Assembly: GCF_005937885.2 (NCBI RefSeq)
Contig: NZ_CP042176.1
Coordinates: 7,187,501 to 7,251,500, forward strand
DNA length: 64,000 bases
Direction: 5' to 3'
From: Bradyrhizobium sp. KBS0727
Lineage (GTDB): Bacteria > Pseudomonadota > Alphaproteobacteria > Rhizobiales > Xanthobacteraceae
The position numbers and the translations under genes are program-made. The stretch's first letter is position 1. Every line of letters begins with the position of its first letter. Positions 49,943 through 59,821 of the stretch are shown here, one piece after another. The notes under the pieces are model-generated. The model was not told the DNA's origin, ran no database searches, and worked only from the letters and a program-made list of their open reading frames with translations.

Positions 49943-52204
49943 ATGGCGTGGGGACGAAAAAAGAGCGGCGGACGCAAGGAGCCGCTATTCGGGCTTCCGG
50001 CCGCGCTCGCCGATCTGCGCCTCTCGCCGGAAGATCGCGTCCCTGACGCCGAAGACCGGCCAAAGAAATCATCCGCCAAACGCAGGACCGACGATAGCGA
50101 CGATGAGGGCCCGCGCGAGCGCAAGCCGCGTCCGGCACGGAGCGGCGCCAAGCGCCGGTCGAAATCGCGCGGCCGCCTCTCGATCGGCCGGCTGTTCTAC
50201 TGGACCGCGGTGCTCGGCCTGTGGGCCGCGATCGCGGTGGTCGGCGTCGTGGTCTATGTCGGCGCTCATCTGCCGCCGATCCAGTCGCTGGAGATTCCAA
50301 AGCGGCCGCCGACCATCCAGATCACAGGCCTCGACGGCAGCGTGCTGGCCTCGCGCGGCGAAATGCCGGGCGCCAATATCGCGCTGAAGGATCTGCCGCC
50401 CTATTTGCCAAAGGCGTTCATCGCCATCGAGGATCGCCGCTTCTATTCGCATTACGGCGTCGATCCGATCGGCATCCTGCGTGCGGCGGTGACCAACCTG
50501 CTGCATCGCGGCGTTTCGCAAGGCGGCTCGACGCTGACGCAGCAGCTCGCGAAGAACCTGTTCCTGACCCAGGAACGCACCATGGCGCGCAAGCTGCAGG
50601 AGGTGGAGCTCGCGCTGTGGCTGGAGCGCAAGCATTCCAAGTCGGAGATTCTCGAACTCTATCTCAACCGCGTCTATTTCGGCTCCGGCGCCTATGGGGT
50701 CGAGGCCGCGGCCCAGCGCTACTTCGGCAAGTCCGCCAGGAACGTGACCATCGCGGAGGCCGCGATGCTGGCAGGCCTGGTCAAGTCGCCGTCGCGGCTG
50801 GCACCGAACCGCAACCCCGAAGGCGCCGAGCAGCGCGCGCAGATCGTGCTGTCGGCGATGGCGGATGCCAAATTCATCACCAATGCGCAGGCGCAGGCCT
50901 CGATCGGACATCCCTCCTACAATGTGAAGCCGGTCGGCGCCGGCACCGTCAACTACGTCGCCGACTGGATCGGCGAAGTGCTCGACGACCTCGTCGGCCA
51001 GATCGATCAGAGCATCGTGGTCGAAACCACCATCGATCCGAAACTGCAGAGCGTGGCGGAAGCCGCCATCATCGACGAACTGGCGGCAAAGAGCGTGAAG
51101 TTCAATGTCAGCCAGGGTGCGCTGGTGGCGATGACGCCCGACGGCGCGGTGCGCGCCATGGTCGGCGGCCGCAACTATGCCGAGAGCCAGTACAACCGCG
51201 CCGTCACCGCCAAGCGTCAGCCCGGTTCGGCGTTCAAGCCGTTCGTCTACCTCACCGCGATCGAGGCCGGCCTGACACCCGAAACGATCCGGCAGGACGC
51301 TCCGATCGACGTCAAGGGCTGGAAGCCGGAGAACTACACCCACGAATATTTCGGTTCGGTGACCCTGACGCAGGCGCTGGCGATGTCGCTCAACACGGTT
51401 GCGATCCGTCTCGGCCTCGAAGTCGGGCCTAAGAACGTCGTGCGAACCGCGCACCGGCTCGGCATCTCATCCAAGCTCGATGCCAACGCCTCGATCGCGC
51501 TCGGCACGTCCGAGGTCTCGGTGATCGAACTGGTCGGCGCCTATGCACCCTTCGCCAATGGCGGGCTCGGCGTCTCGCCGCATGTCGTGACCAGGATCCG
51601 CACCAACGAAGGCAAGGTGCTGTACCAGCGCCAGGCCGATCAGCTCGGTCAGGTGATCGAACCGCGCAACGTCGCTGCCATGAACACCATGATGCAGGAG
51701 ACGCTGATCTCCGGCACCGCGCGCAAGGCCGAAATTCCGGGCTGGACCGCCGCCGGCAAGACCGGCACCAGCCAGGATTATCGTGACGCCTGGTTCATCG
51801 GCTACACGGCGAACCTCGTCACCGGCGTCTGGCTCGGCAATGACGACAACTCGCCGACCAAGAAGGCCACCGGCGGCGGCTTGCCAGTGGAAGTCTGGAC
51901 CCGTTTCATGCGAACGGCCCATCAGGGCGTGCCGGTCGCGAGCCTGCCGAATTCGCAAAGCGGCCTGTTCTCGAACCTGATTCAGGCCGCCTCGCAGGTC
52001 AACGCGCCCTCGCCGCCATCCCTGCCCCCGATGCAATCGCCCTCGCAGGTTCAGTCGCAAGCGCCGACGCCGCTGCCAACAAGCGGGGCCTATCGTCCGC
52101 CGCCGACGCGGACCTCGGCGCCACCCAATCCATCGGCGCGGCCGGAAGCGGCAGCGGGACTGGATGGCTGGCTGATGGAGCGGGTGTTCGGCGGCAACCG
52201 CTAG
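49943..52204 (+). CDS. Penicillin-binding protein 1A, bifunctional
   Basis: A 753-residue class A PBP. A basic N-terminal cytoplasmic tail (about 1-85), one membrane segment (about 88-110), then the GT51 glycosyltransferase domain (EDRRFYSHYGVD, RGVSQGGSTLTQQLAKNLF, KSEILELYLNRVYFG) and the transpeptidase domain with S429 in GSAFKPF (SxxK), an SLN motif in AMSLNTVAI, and KTGTS. The tail is Pro/Ser-rich. It both polymerises and crosslinks peptidoglycan. An in-frame TTG lies six bases upstream of the ATG; neither has a clear ribosome binding site. Confidence 0.95.
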   Translation: MAWGRKKSGGRKEPLFGLPAALADLRLSPEDRVPDAEDRPKKSSAKRRTDDSDDEGPRERKPRPARSGAKRRSKSRGRLSIGRLFYWTAVLGLWAAIAVVGVVVYVGAHLPPIQSLEIPKRPPTIQITGLDGSVLASRGEMPGANIALKDLPPYLPKAFIAIEDRRFYSHYGVDPIGILRAAVTNLLHRGVSQGGSTLTQQLAKNLFLTQERTMARKLQEVELALWLERKHSKSEILELYLNRVYFGSGAYGVEAAAQRYFGKSARNVTIAEAAMLAGLVKSPSRLAPNRNPEGAEQRAQIVLSAMADAKFITNAQAQASIGHPSYNVKPVGAGTVNYVADWIGEVLDDLVGQIDQSIVVETTIDPKLQSVAEAAIIDELAAKSVKFNVSQGALVAMTPDGAVRAMVGGRNYAESQYNRAVTAKRQPGSAFKPFVYLTAIEAGLTPETIRQDAPIDVKGWKPENYTHEYFGSVTLTQALAMSLNTVAIRLGLEVGPKNVVRTAHRLGISSKLDANASIALGTSEVSVIELVGAYAPFANGGLGVSPHVVTRIRTNEGKVLYQRQADQLGQVIEPRNVAAMNTMMQETLISGTARKAEIPGWTAAGKTGTSQDYRDAWFIGYTANLVTGVWLGNDDNSPTKKATGGGLPVEVWTRFMRTAHQGVPVASLPNSQSGLFSNLIQAASQVNAPSPPSLPPMQSPSQVQSQAPTPLPTSGAYRPPPTRTSAPPNPSARPEAAAGLDGWLMERVFGGNR

Positions 52205-52433
52205 CCGGATTTCCAGGTCGGGGCGTTCGGACGGTGGGTTCGTCCGCGCCGCTCCCGCATTTGCCCGCGATCCGCCCACGCGACAGGTAACCGCACGCAA
52301 CCGGCTATCGTTGCCGCGGGGCCGCAAAATCCTTTGCACGACCGGCTGCAATGACAGCTGCGGAATGTCATAGTTGAACCAATCGCCGGCAGCGGCATGG
52401 CACGCCGGCTCGACCCGGCGAGTGGGAGGGACG

Positions 52434-54041
52434 ATGACTTTGACGGAATCCTACGTCGCGGGGCCGGCGGCCCCGGCTGTGCGCGATATCACGCTCGGCC
52501 AGTTGCTCGAACAGGCCGCAACGTCGGCGCCGGACCGGATTGCGTTGATCGCCGGGCTCCCCGATCCGAGCCTGCGCCGCCAATGGACCTATGCCGAACT
52601 CTACGCCGAAGCGCAGCGTATGGCGCGCGCGCTGCTTTGCCGCTTCAAGCCGGGCGAGCGGATCGCGGTATGGGCGCAGAACCTGCCCGAATGGATCATG
52701 CTCGAGTTCGGCGCGGGACTGGCCGGAGTGGTGCTGGTCACCGTCAATCCCGGTTTCAGGGCCAACGAAGTCGAATACGTGCTGAAGCAATCCCGCGCGG
52801 CCGGCGTGTTCGTGGTCAATTCGTTCCGCGGCAATCCGATGCTGGAAACGGTGCGCGAGGTTGCGCCGCGCTGTCCCGAACTGCGGGAGATCATTTGCTT
52901 CGACGACTGGCCGGCCTTCATCGCCGCCGGCGACGACAAGCGCATCGCGCTTCCCGTCGTCAAGCCGACCGATCCCGTGATGATCCAGTATACCTCGGGC
53001 ACCACCGGCTTTCCGAAGGGTGCGCTGCTGCACCATCGCGGCCTTGCCAACAACGGTGCCGACACGGCCGAGCGAATGGGAATCGATCCCGGTGACGTCT
53101 TCGTCACGACCATGCCGCTGTTCCACACCGGCGGCTGCGTCTGCTGCGTCCTCGGGGCGGTGTCCAAAGCCGCGACGCAGGTACTGGTGGAGGCGTTCGA
53201 ACCGGGGCTCGTACTCGAACTTCTTGCGGCCTATCGCGGCAATGCGATGCTCGGGGTGCCGACCATGCTGGTGGCGATGCTGGAGCATCCCGCCTTCGCA
53301 TCCACCGACCTTTCGTCGGTCAAGGCGATCTGTTCGGGCGGCTCCACCGTGCCGGCGGCGCTGGTCGCGTTGCTCGAACAAAAATTGGGCGCGCCCTTCA
53401 CCATCGTGTTCGGGCAGACCGAATGCTCGCCGGTCGCGGCCCAGACCAGGACGACCGACACCATCGAGGACAAGGCCGGCACCATCGGCCTGCCGCTGCC
53501 GAACATGGAGACCAAGATCGTCAGTCCCGACACCGGCAAGACGGTCGCGATCGGCGAAATCGGCGAATTCTGCACGCGCGGCTATCACATCATGCTCGGC
53601 TATTTCGAGATGCCGGAAGCAACCGCTGCCGCGATCGATTCCGACGGCTGGCTGCATACCGGCGATCTCTGCGCGATGGATGCACGCGGCTATTGCACGG
53701 TCGAGGGCCGCCTCAAGGACATGATCATCCGCGGCGGCGAAAACATCTATCCGCGCGAACTCGAGGAACTGCTGTTTCGCCATCCCAAGGTCGGCGAGGT
53801 CGCGGTGATCGGACTGCCGCACGAAAAGTGGGGCGAAGAGGTCGCCGCTTTCGTTCGTCCGGCGCCCGGCGCGGTGATCGACCGGGAGGAGCTGTCGGCC
53901 TACATGCGCGCCTCGCTCGCCCATCACAAGACGCCGAGGCACTGGTTCCAGGTCGAGGCTTTTCCGCTGACGGGATCCGGCAAGATTCAGAAGTTCAAGC
54001 TGCGCGAACTCTGGGCCAAAGGCGAGTTACAGGCCTTGTGA
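52434..54041 (+). CDS. AMP-binding acyl-CoA ligase
   Basis: A 535-residue adenylate-forming enzyme that activates a carboxylic acid to its CoA thioester. Motifs in order: YTSGTTGFPKGALLHH (ATP P-loop), GQTECSP, GWLHTGDLCAMDARGY, GRLKDMIIRGGENIYPRE (hinge), and GSGKIQKFKLRE with the catalytic Lys. It resembles medium/long-chain or aromatic acyl-CoA ligases; the chain specificity is not visible. The ATG at 52434 has GGGAGGG upstream. It is not obviously in an operon; the metalloprotease gene behind it is convergent. Confidence 0.92.
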   Translation: MTLTESYVAGPAAPAVRDITLGQLLEQAATSAPDRIALIAGLPDPSLRRQWTYAELYAEAQRMARALLCRFKPGERIAVWAQNLPEWIMLEFGAGLAGVVLVTVNPGFRANEVEYVLKQSRAAGVFVVNSFRGNPMLETVREVAPRCPELREIICFDDWPAFIAAGDDKRIALPVVKPTDPVMIQYTSGTTGFPKGALLHHRGLANNGADTAERMGIDPGDVFVTTMPLFHTGGCVCCVLGAVSKAATQVLVEAFEPGLVLELLAAYRGNAMLGVPTMLVAMLEHPAFASTDLSSVKAICSGGSTVPAALVALLEQKLGAPFTIVFGQTECSPVAAQTRTTDTIEDKAGTIGLPLPNMETKIVSPDTGKTVAIGEIGEFCTRGYHIMLGYFEMPEATAAAIDSDGWLHTGDLCAMDARGYCTVEGRLKDMIIRGGENIYPRELEELLFRHPKVGEVAVIGLPHEKWGEEVAAFVRPAPGAVIDREELSAYMRASLAHHKTPRHWFQVEAFPLTGSGKIQKFKLRELWAKGELQAL

Positions 54042-54055
54042 GCATCGCCTGACGT

Positions 54056-54811
54056 TTAATCCTGGATGCCGTAGCGGTGCAGGTCGTTGCCGTGGGTGTC
54101 GAGCCAGCTCTTGGCGCGCTCGACATGAGGGCAAATTCTGGCAACGACTCTCCAGAACCGCGCCGAGTGGTTCATCTCGACGAGATGCGCGACTTCATGG
54201 GCCGCGAGATAGTCCAGCACATAGGGCGGCGCGAGGATCAGCCGCCAGGAAAACGACAGCGAGCCCGCCGAGGTGCACGAACCCCAGCGGCTGGATTGAT
54301 CGCGCAGCGACACCCGCTTGACCCTGACGCCGAGATCTTCGGCATAAGCCAGCGATGCCTTGTGCAGGTCCTTGCGCGCTTCGCGCTTGAGAAAATCGTG
54401 CACCCGCCGGTCCATGTGCTCGGCGCCGCCGGCCACACAGAGGATCCTCTCGCCGGAGTCGCGGGTTTCGGTCCACACCGTGCCGCGCTCGCCGGCGCGA
54501 TGCGCCAGGCGGTGCGGCACGCCGCGCAACGGCACCACCGTGCCGATCTGAAAGGGGGCGGCCTTCGGCAAACGGCCGAGACGGGCGGCGATCCAGCCGC
54601 CGTGAAGCTGCGCAAACTCCCTGGCTTCGCCGAGATTGCCGCGCGGCGGCATGGTCAGGATGGCTTCGCGATCGGTCGGATGAATTCGCAAGGTGTAGCG
54701 CCGCGCACGGCGGTGCCGGCGCAGCCGGATCGCAAAGAATTGCGAGCCGTGCTTGACCATAAGAGTCGCGGGTTCGGCGGGCCGCCGATAGAGGAGCGCA
54801 CGAGTAGCCAT
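54056..54811 (-). CDS. YgjP-type M48/DUF45 metalloprotease
   Basis: A 251-residue protein. The metal site is HEVAHLVEMNHSARFW (zincin HExxH with downstream residues), preceded by RWGSCTSAGSLSFSWRL, the signature of the YgjP/DUF45 family. It is usually cytoplasmic with an uncertain target. The longest frame runs to 54895, but the ATG at 54811 is better placed relative to the family; a weak GGA lies ten bases upstream. It is convergent with the AMP-ligase gene across 14 bases. Confidence 0.88.
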   Translation of the reverse strand: MATRALLYRRPAEPATLMVKHGSQFFAIRLRRHRRARRYTLRIHPTDREAILTMPPRGNLGEAREFAQLHGGWIAARLGRLPKAAPFQIGTVVPLRGVPHRLAHRAGERGTVWTETRDSGERILCVAGGAEHMDRRVHDFLKREARKDLHKASLAYAEDLGVRVKRVSLRDQSSRWGSCTSAGSLSFSWRLILAPPYVLDYLAAHEVAHLVEMNHSARFWRVVARICPHVERAKSWLDTHGNDLHRYGIQD

Positions 54812-55093
54812 GTCTGACAGTCCGGGGGGCAGGAGATCGCCCGGATTCTGCCATATCCGCCGCCATTGAAATCGCTCGGCGCAAAAACAAATCATTTGCC
54901 CAATATACAGGGGCTGGCGGCAAAACCCCCTCTACCGGCAGGGGTTGGAACCAAAAATTTTGGGTGGAACCGGCAGCCCCGGATACCCTCAAGGACTGAG
55001 GTCATACTCATTCCTTGAGAGGGTCGCGAATCCAGATTCTTTTAATCAATTCAGGCGCTTACCGACGCGCCCGAATCGGCGAGCCGACTGCCG

Positions 55094-56422
55094 TTATTCG
55101 GCGGCAGCGACCAGTTTCGGCTTGGTGTCGGCCGCCGACAGCATGAAATCGGAAATGCGCGGCACGATTTCCGAACGGAACCGCGAACCGTTGAACACAC
55201 CGTAATGCCCGACGCCCTTTTGCACGTAATGCACGCGACGATGAGCGGGAATCGCGGTGCACAGCGCGTGCGTGGCTTCGGTCTGGCCGAGACCCGAGAT
55301 GTCGTCGTTCTCGCCTTCGACCGTCATCAGCGCCACGCGGCGGATTTTCGACGGATCGACCGGCTTGCCACGATGCATCATCTCGCCTTTCGGCAACGCA
55401 TGCTTGACGAACACGACATCGACGGTCTGCAGGTAATATTCGGCGGTCAGATCCATCACGGCGAGATATTCGTCATAGAATTCGCGGTGCTTGTCGACCA
55501 GGTCGCCGTCGCCCTTGACCAGATTGCTGAACAACGCCTTGTGGGCGTCGGTATGGCGATCGAGGTTCATGGTGATGAAGCCGGAAAGCTGCAGGAAGCC
55601 CGGATAGACGTCGCGCATCACGCCGGGATGCGGGAACGGCACCTTGGTGATGACATTGTTGCGGAACCATTCGATGCCGCGCTCGGCCGCCAGATTGTTG
55701 ACCGAGGTCGGATTGCGGCGGGTATCGATCGGGCCGCCCATCAGCGTCATCGACAGCGGCACAAAGGGGTCGTTGGCGGCTTCCATGACGGAAACCGCTG
55801 CCACCACAGGCACCGAAGGCTGGCATACGGCGATGACATGCATGTTGCCGCCGAGCACGTGCAGCATCTCGATGACGTAGTCGACGTAATCGTCGAGGTC
55901 GAAACGACCCTCCGTCAGCGGCACCATCCGCGCGTCGGACCAGTCGGTGATGTAGACCTCGTGCGTCGGCAGGAAGGCCTCGACCGTGCCGCGCAGCAGC
56001 GTCGCGTAATGGCCCGACATCGGCGCCACGATCAGCACGCGCGGCTGCGGCGAGCGCAGCGGGCGGGTCAGCTTGCGATCGAAGTGCAGCAGACGGCAGA
56101 ACGGCTTTTCCCAGATCGAACGGACTTCGACCGGGGTGCGGACGCCGTTGACTTCGGTGAAGTCGAGACCCCATTCCGGCTTGCCGTAGCGGCGTGTGGC
56201 GCGCTCGAACAGCTCACAGGCCGCGGCGATCGATTTGCCGAATTCGGTGTGCGACCACGGATTGAGCGGGTTCTGAAACAGGATCTTCGTGGCATCAGTC
56301 ACGGCGCGTGCCGGATTGAGCGACGCGTGGCCCATTTCGTACATCCAGTACATCGGCGTCGTAAGCGCCGGACTGCCTTCGGCCACCAGTGGCGGTGCTC
56401 CGCCAAACTCACCAATCGGCAT
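55094..56422 (-). CDS. phaZ: Intracellular polyhydroxyalkanoate depolymerase
   Basis: A 442-residue PhaZ that mobilises stored polyhydroxybutyrate granules. The nucleophile is Cys200 in AVCQPSVP (Cys in place of Ser is the hallmark of this group), with Asp in EGENDDISG and His in VGHYGVF completing the triad. The C-terminal part is typical. Start at 56422 has AGGGG about ten bases before it; the later ATG at residue 24 lacks one. The window contains no phaC or phaP. Confidence 0.93.
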   Translation of the reverse strand: MPIGEFGGAPPLVAEGSPALTTPMYWMYEMGHASLNPARAVTDATKILFQNPLNPWSHTEFGKSIAAACELFERATRRYGKPEWGLDFTEVNGVRTPVEVRSIWEKPFCRLLHFDRKLTRPLRSPQPRVLIVAPMSGHYATLLRGTVEAFLPTHEVYITDWSDARMVPLTEGRFDLDDYVDYVIEMLHVLGGNMHVIAVCQPSVPVVAAVSVMEAANDPFVPLSMTLMGGPIDTRRNPTSVNNLAAERGIEWFRNNVITKVPFPHPGVMRDVYPGFLQLSGFITMNLDRHTDAHKALFSNLVKGDGDLVDKHREFYDEYLAVMDLTAEYYLQTVDVVFVKHALPKGEMMHRGKPVDPSKIRRVALMTVEGENDDISGLGQTEATHALCTAIPAHRRVHYVQKGVGHYGVFNGSRFRSEIVPRISDFMLSAADTKPKLVAAAE

Positions 56423-56546
56423 TGATTTCTGACCCCTGTTTTGCGCCGCAGCATACTGCCGAATGCGTAATTAAGCGTCAATGCGCAGATCGGTGTTCTA
56501 CGCGGCCAAAGTGCGGAAAGCCCCTCATTTGCACGGGGAACGTGAC

Positions 56547-57365
56547 TTATTCGCCACCCCCGAGCAGCGATCCATGGCGTTTGGCGCTGCGTAAAAGGGC
56601 AAGAAAGATCGCAAATGAGGCAGCGAACAACGCGGCGTTGATGGCCAGCGAAGTGATCATCAGATCGGCCCGAAACACGTGGTCGATCAGCAACGCCCGC
56701 ATGCCCTCGAACACGTAGGTCGGCGGCAGCGCCCAGGCGATATGTTGCAGCCAGGCCGGCAATACCGCGACGGGATAATAGATGCAGGCCAGCGGCATGA
56801 TCCCGAACATCAGCGTCCAGACGATGCTCTCGGCACCGAGGCCGTTGCGCAGGACCAGGCCCGAAACGAAGATCCCGACCGACCAACTGGTGAAGATCAG
56901 ATTGCAGAAGAAGGCTATCAGCGGCAGCCCGATTGCGAAGAAGTTGAAATCGAAGAAGAACAGCGCCAGCAGTGTCATCGGGATCACGCCGATCGCGAGC
57001 CGGATCAGGCTCATGATCATCAGCGAGATCAGGAACTCGATCGGCTTCAGCGGGCTCATCATCAGGTTGCCGAGATTGCGCGCCCACATTTCCTCGAGAA
57101 ACGAGATCGAGAAGCCGAGCTGGCCGCGGAACAGGATGTCCCACAGGATCACCGCGCCGATCAGCGAACCGCCGGCGCGCGCGAAAAACCCCGACGTCTG
57201 CGAGATATAGCTCTGCAGAAAGCCCCAGGTGATGATCTGCAGCGCCGGCCAGTAGACCAGTTCCAGCAGCCGCGGCCAGGACGACATCAGCAGATACCAA
57301 TAGCGCAGCACCATCGCATGGATGCGGTGCGGCGAAATGCCGTGATGCGTGACCGCTTCGCTCAT
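56547..57365 (-). CDS. ABC-2 type transporter permease
   Basis: A 272-residue membrane protein with six hydrophobic segments in the ABC-2 exporter pattern (an N-terminal cytoplasmic arm, LVYWPALQIITWGFLQSYIS, and a C-terminal helix pair). It overlaps the ATPase stop by four bases (ATGA), so the two are co-translated. The exported substrate (drug, polysaccharide or lipid) is not inferable. Confidence 0.9.
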   Translation of the reverse strand: MSEAVTHHGISPHRIHAMVLRYWYLLMSSWPRLLELVYWPALQIITWGFLQSYISQTSGFFARAGGSLIGAVILWDILFRGQLGFSISFLEEMWARNLGNLMMSPLKPIEFLISLMIMSLIRLAIGVIPMTLLALFFFDFNFFAIGLPLIAFFCNLIFTSWSVGIFVSGLVLRNGLGAESIVWTLMFGIMPLACIYYPVAVLPAWLQHIAWALPPTYVFEGMRALLIDHVFRADLMITSLAINAALFAASFAIFLALLRSAKRHGSLLGGGE

Positions 57366-58171
57366 CGCGTGCCCTCCGCCATCCCCCGCCCGCGCGCGAC
57401 GTCGAGAAACACTTCCTCCAGCGTGGAGCGGTTGTAGCGCGCCATGATCTGGTCGGGGCTGTCGTCGTCCTCGATGCGGCCGCGCTTCATGATGATGACG
57501 CGGTCGCACAGCCGCTCCACCTCCAGCATGTTGTGCGACGCCAGAAGAATGGTGGCGTCATGGGTCTTGCGATAGTTGGCGAGATGCTGACGCACCCAGT
57601 CGGCGGTATCGGGGTCGAGGGACGCCGTCGGCTCGTCGAGCAGCAGCAGCTCCGGCTGGTTGATCAGCGCCTTCGCCAGCGCGACGCGGGTCTTCTGCCC
57701 GGCCGAGAGCTTGCCGTTGGCACGGTCGAGGAAGTCGTTGAGATCGAGGTCGGCGGCGAGCTGTTCGATCCGCTCGCGCAGGTTCTCGACCGCATAGAGC
57801 CGACCGAAAATGGTGAGGTTCTGCCGGACCGTCAGCCGCATCGGCATGTCGACATAGGGGCTTTCGAAATTCATCCGGCCGAGCACCTCGGCGCTCGCTT
57901 CCGGCATCGGATGGCCGAGCACCTGGATGCGGCCCGAGGTCGGCAGCACCAGCCCCATGATCATGGCGATCGTCGTGGTCTTGCCGGCGCCGTTGCCGCC
58001 GAGCAGGCCGGTGATGCTGCCACGTCCGATCCGGAACGTGACATCGTCCACCGCCCTGGTGGTCTTGTAGAGCTTGACCAGATGCGCAACGTCGATCGCG
58101 GCCGTCTCCGTCGGAGCGGCCTTGGACGATCCCTCAGGCGATGATGCCGTGACTGCGTCGCTATTGACCAT
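57362..58171 (-). CDS. ABC transporter ATPase (ABC-2 exporter type)
   Basis: A 269-residue ATPase. Walker A GGNGAGKTTTIAMIMG, signature KLSAGQKTRVALAKAL, Walker B LLLLDEPTASLDP and the switch LASHNMLEVERLCDR are in order. The signature reads LSAGQ instead of LSGGQ, a known exporter variant. About 25 N-terminal residues are disordered and Ser/Ala-rich. The gene overlaps the permease gene. No strong ribosome binding site is visible at the chosen ATG 58171. Confidence 0.92.
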   Translation of the reverse strand: MVNSDAVTASSPEGSSKAAPTETAAIDVAHLVKLYKTTRAVDDVTFRIGRGSITGLLGGNGAGKTTTIAMIMGLVLPTSGRIQVLGHPMPEASAEVLGRMNFESPYVDMPMRLTVRQNLTIFGRLYAVENLRERIEQLAADLDLNDFLDRANGKLSAGQKTRVALAKALINQPELLLLDEPTASLDPDTADWVRQHLANYRKTHDATILLASHNMLEVERLCDRVIIMKRGRIEDDDSPDQIMARYNRSTLEEVFLDVARGRGMAEGTR

Positions 58172-58368
58172 TTCGGCCCGTTCATTGCGGCATCGCCGCG
58201 GCGAGCGCAAGGCTTTGCGGCAGTTCCCCGGGGCTTCATGGTTCGAGCCGCGCGCCGCACCATGAAGATCGGCAATCCATCGCCTCGTCCTCGAGCAGCG
58301 GCCTCTTGCCGCGTCTCGCAGGTTGGGGCCATCGCCGGTTTGTGATCGCGTCCCCGCGCGGCTAAACT

Positions 58369-59700
58369 ATGGGAATGACCGACGTTGCCGCCTCCGACTT
58401 CCGAAATCCGCACCGTTATGTCCGCCTGGATACGATATTGCGGCTGCGCTGGCTCGCGGTGCTCGGCCAACTCGCCGCCATTTTCATCGTCGCCCAGGGG
58501 CTGGAATTCGACGTCGCGGTTATTCCCTGTGTCACCATTATCGGCCTCTCGGCGTTGCTCAATCTGGCGCTGCAGATCGCCTTCAACCCGATGCAGCGGC
58601 TGGAGCCGGTCTACGCGGCAAGTCTGCTCGCGCTCAACATCGTTGAACTTGCCGGATTGCTGTTCTTCACCGGCGGACTGCAGAACCCGTTTTCATTCCT
58701 GTTCCTGGCGCCTGTTCTGATCTCGGCGACGGCGTTGCCGATCCGGCTGACGATCGCGATCGGCGTCCTCGCGGTCGCCTGCGCCTCGGCGCTGGTGTTC
58801 TTCCATTTGCCCTTGCCGTGGGACAGCGACGACCCGCTGGTGCTGCCGCCGATCTATCTGCTTGGGGTCTGGCTTTCGATCCTGCTCGCCATCGGCGTCA
58901 CCAGCCTCTATGCGTTCCAGGTCACCGAGGAAGCACGCAAGCTTTCCAATGCGCTGGCCGCAACCGAACTGGTCCTCACGCGTGAGCAGCATTTGACCCA
59001 GATCGACGGCCTGGCCGCCGCCGCCGCGCATGAACTCGGCACGCCGCTCTCGACGATCTTTCTGATTTCGCGCGAGCTGGAGAAGACGGTTCATGACAAC
59101 GACCATCTCGCCGCCGATCTGAAAACCCTGCGCGAACAGGCGCAGCGCTGCCGCGACATTCTGGCCAAGATCACCCAGCTTTCCTCCTCCGGCGCGCCGT
59201 TCGACCGCATGCCGCTGTCGACGCTGATCGAAGAAACGGTGGCGCCGCATCGCGATTTCGGCGTTGCTATCAAGGTGCGGCTTGCTGTCGCAGCCACGCG
59301 CGAGCCGGTCGGCGCACGAAACCCCGCGATCCTCTACGGCGTCGGCAACATCCTGGAGAATGCCGTCGATTTTGCACGGAACACCGTAGAGGTGAACGCG
59401 TGGTGGAACGCCGATAGCGTCGAGATCGTGATCTCCGACGACGGGCCCGGTATCGCGCCCGACATGCTGAAACGGATCGGCGAGCCCTATTTATCGCGAC
59501 GCCCCAGCGCAGAAGAGGCCCAAAATGAGCATTCCGGGCTCGGGCTTGGCGTATTCATCGCCCGCACGCTGCTTGAGCGAACCGGCGCCAAGGTGTCCTT
59601 CTCCAACCGGATCTTTCCCGATCACGGCGCCGTGGTGCAGATCGCCTGGCCGCGCGACCGCTTCGAGGCGGATGAGCCAGCAGGCGGAACCGAGGCTTAG
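58369..59700 (+). CDS. regS: Redox-responsive histidine kinase RegS (RegB/PrrB/ActS family)
   Basis: A 443-residue membrane kinase. Five to six hydrophobic segments (about 25-185) include the ubiquinone-binding heptad GGLQNPF at 102-108. The phospho-acceptor is His221 in AAAHELGTPLSTI, and the redox-active cysteine C261 (QAQRCRDILAKI) is conserved. The ATPase boxes NILENAVDFA, SDDGPGIAP and GLGLGVFIARTLL follow. This global regulator links respiration state to nitrogen fixation, denitrification and carbon fixation genes. Its partner regR follows 121 bases downstream. Confidence 0.95.
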   Translation: MGMTDVAASDFRNPHRYVRLDTILRLRWLAVLGQLAAIFIVAQGLEFDVAVIPCVTIIGLSALLNLALQIAFNPMQRLEPVYAASLLALNIVELAGLLFFTGGLQNPFSFLFLAPVLISATALPIRLTIAIGVLAVACASALVFFHLPLPWDSDDPLVLPPIYLLGVWLSILLAIGVTSLYAFQVTEEARKLSNALAATELVLTREQHLTQIDGLAAAAAHELGTPLSTIFLISRELEKTVHDNDHLAADLKTLREQAQRCRDILAKITQLSSSGAPFDRMPLSTLIEETVAPHRDFGVAIKVRLAVAATREPVGARNPAILYGVGNILENAVDFARNTVEVNAWWNADSVEIVISDDGPGIAPDMLKRIGEPYLSRRPSAEEAQNEHSGLGLGVFIARTLLERTGAKVSFSNRIFPDHGAVVQIAWPRDRFEADEPAGGTEA

Positions 59701-59821
59701 AACTGTTCTTGAAGCCATTCTTGGCATTATGAATGGCACCCCAGTCCGACTATAGGCGGCCTTGGCAGCGCCACCTTGCCACGCCATATCTTAGGCGTCC
59801 GCAACACGGGGATACCTGACC

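Noticed and set aside
52368..53942. 524-residue open frame opposite the acyl-CoA ligase
   Set aside because: No recognisable motif and typical shadow composition; the plus strand has all adenylate-forming motifs.
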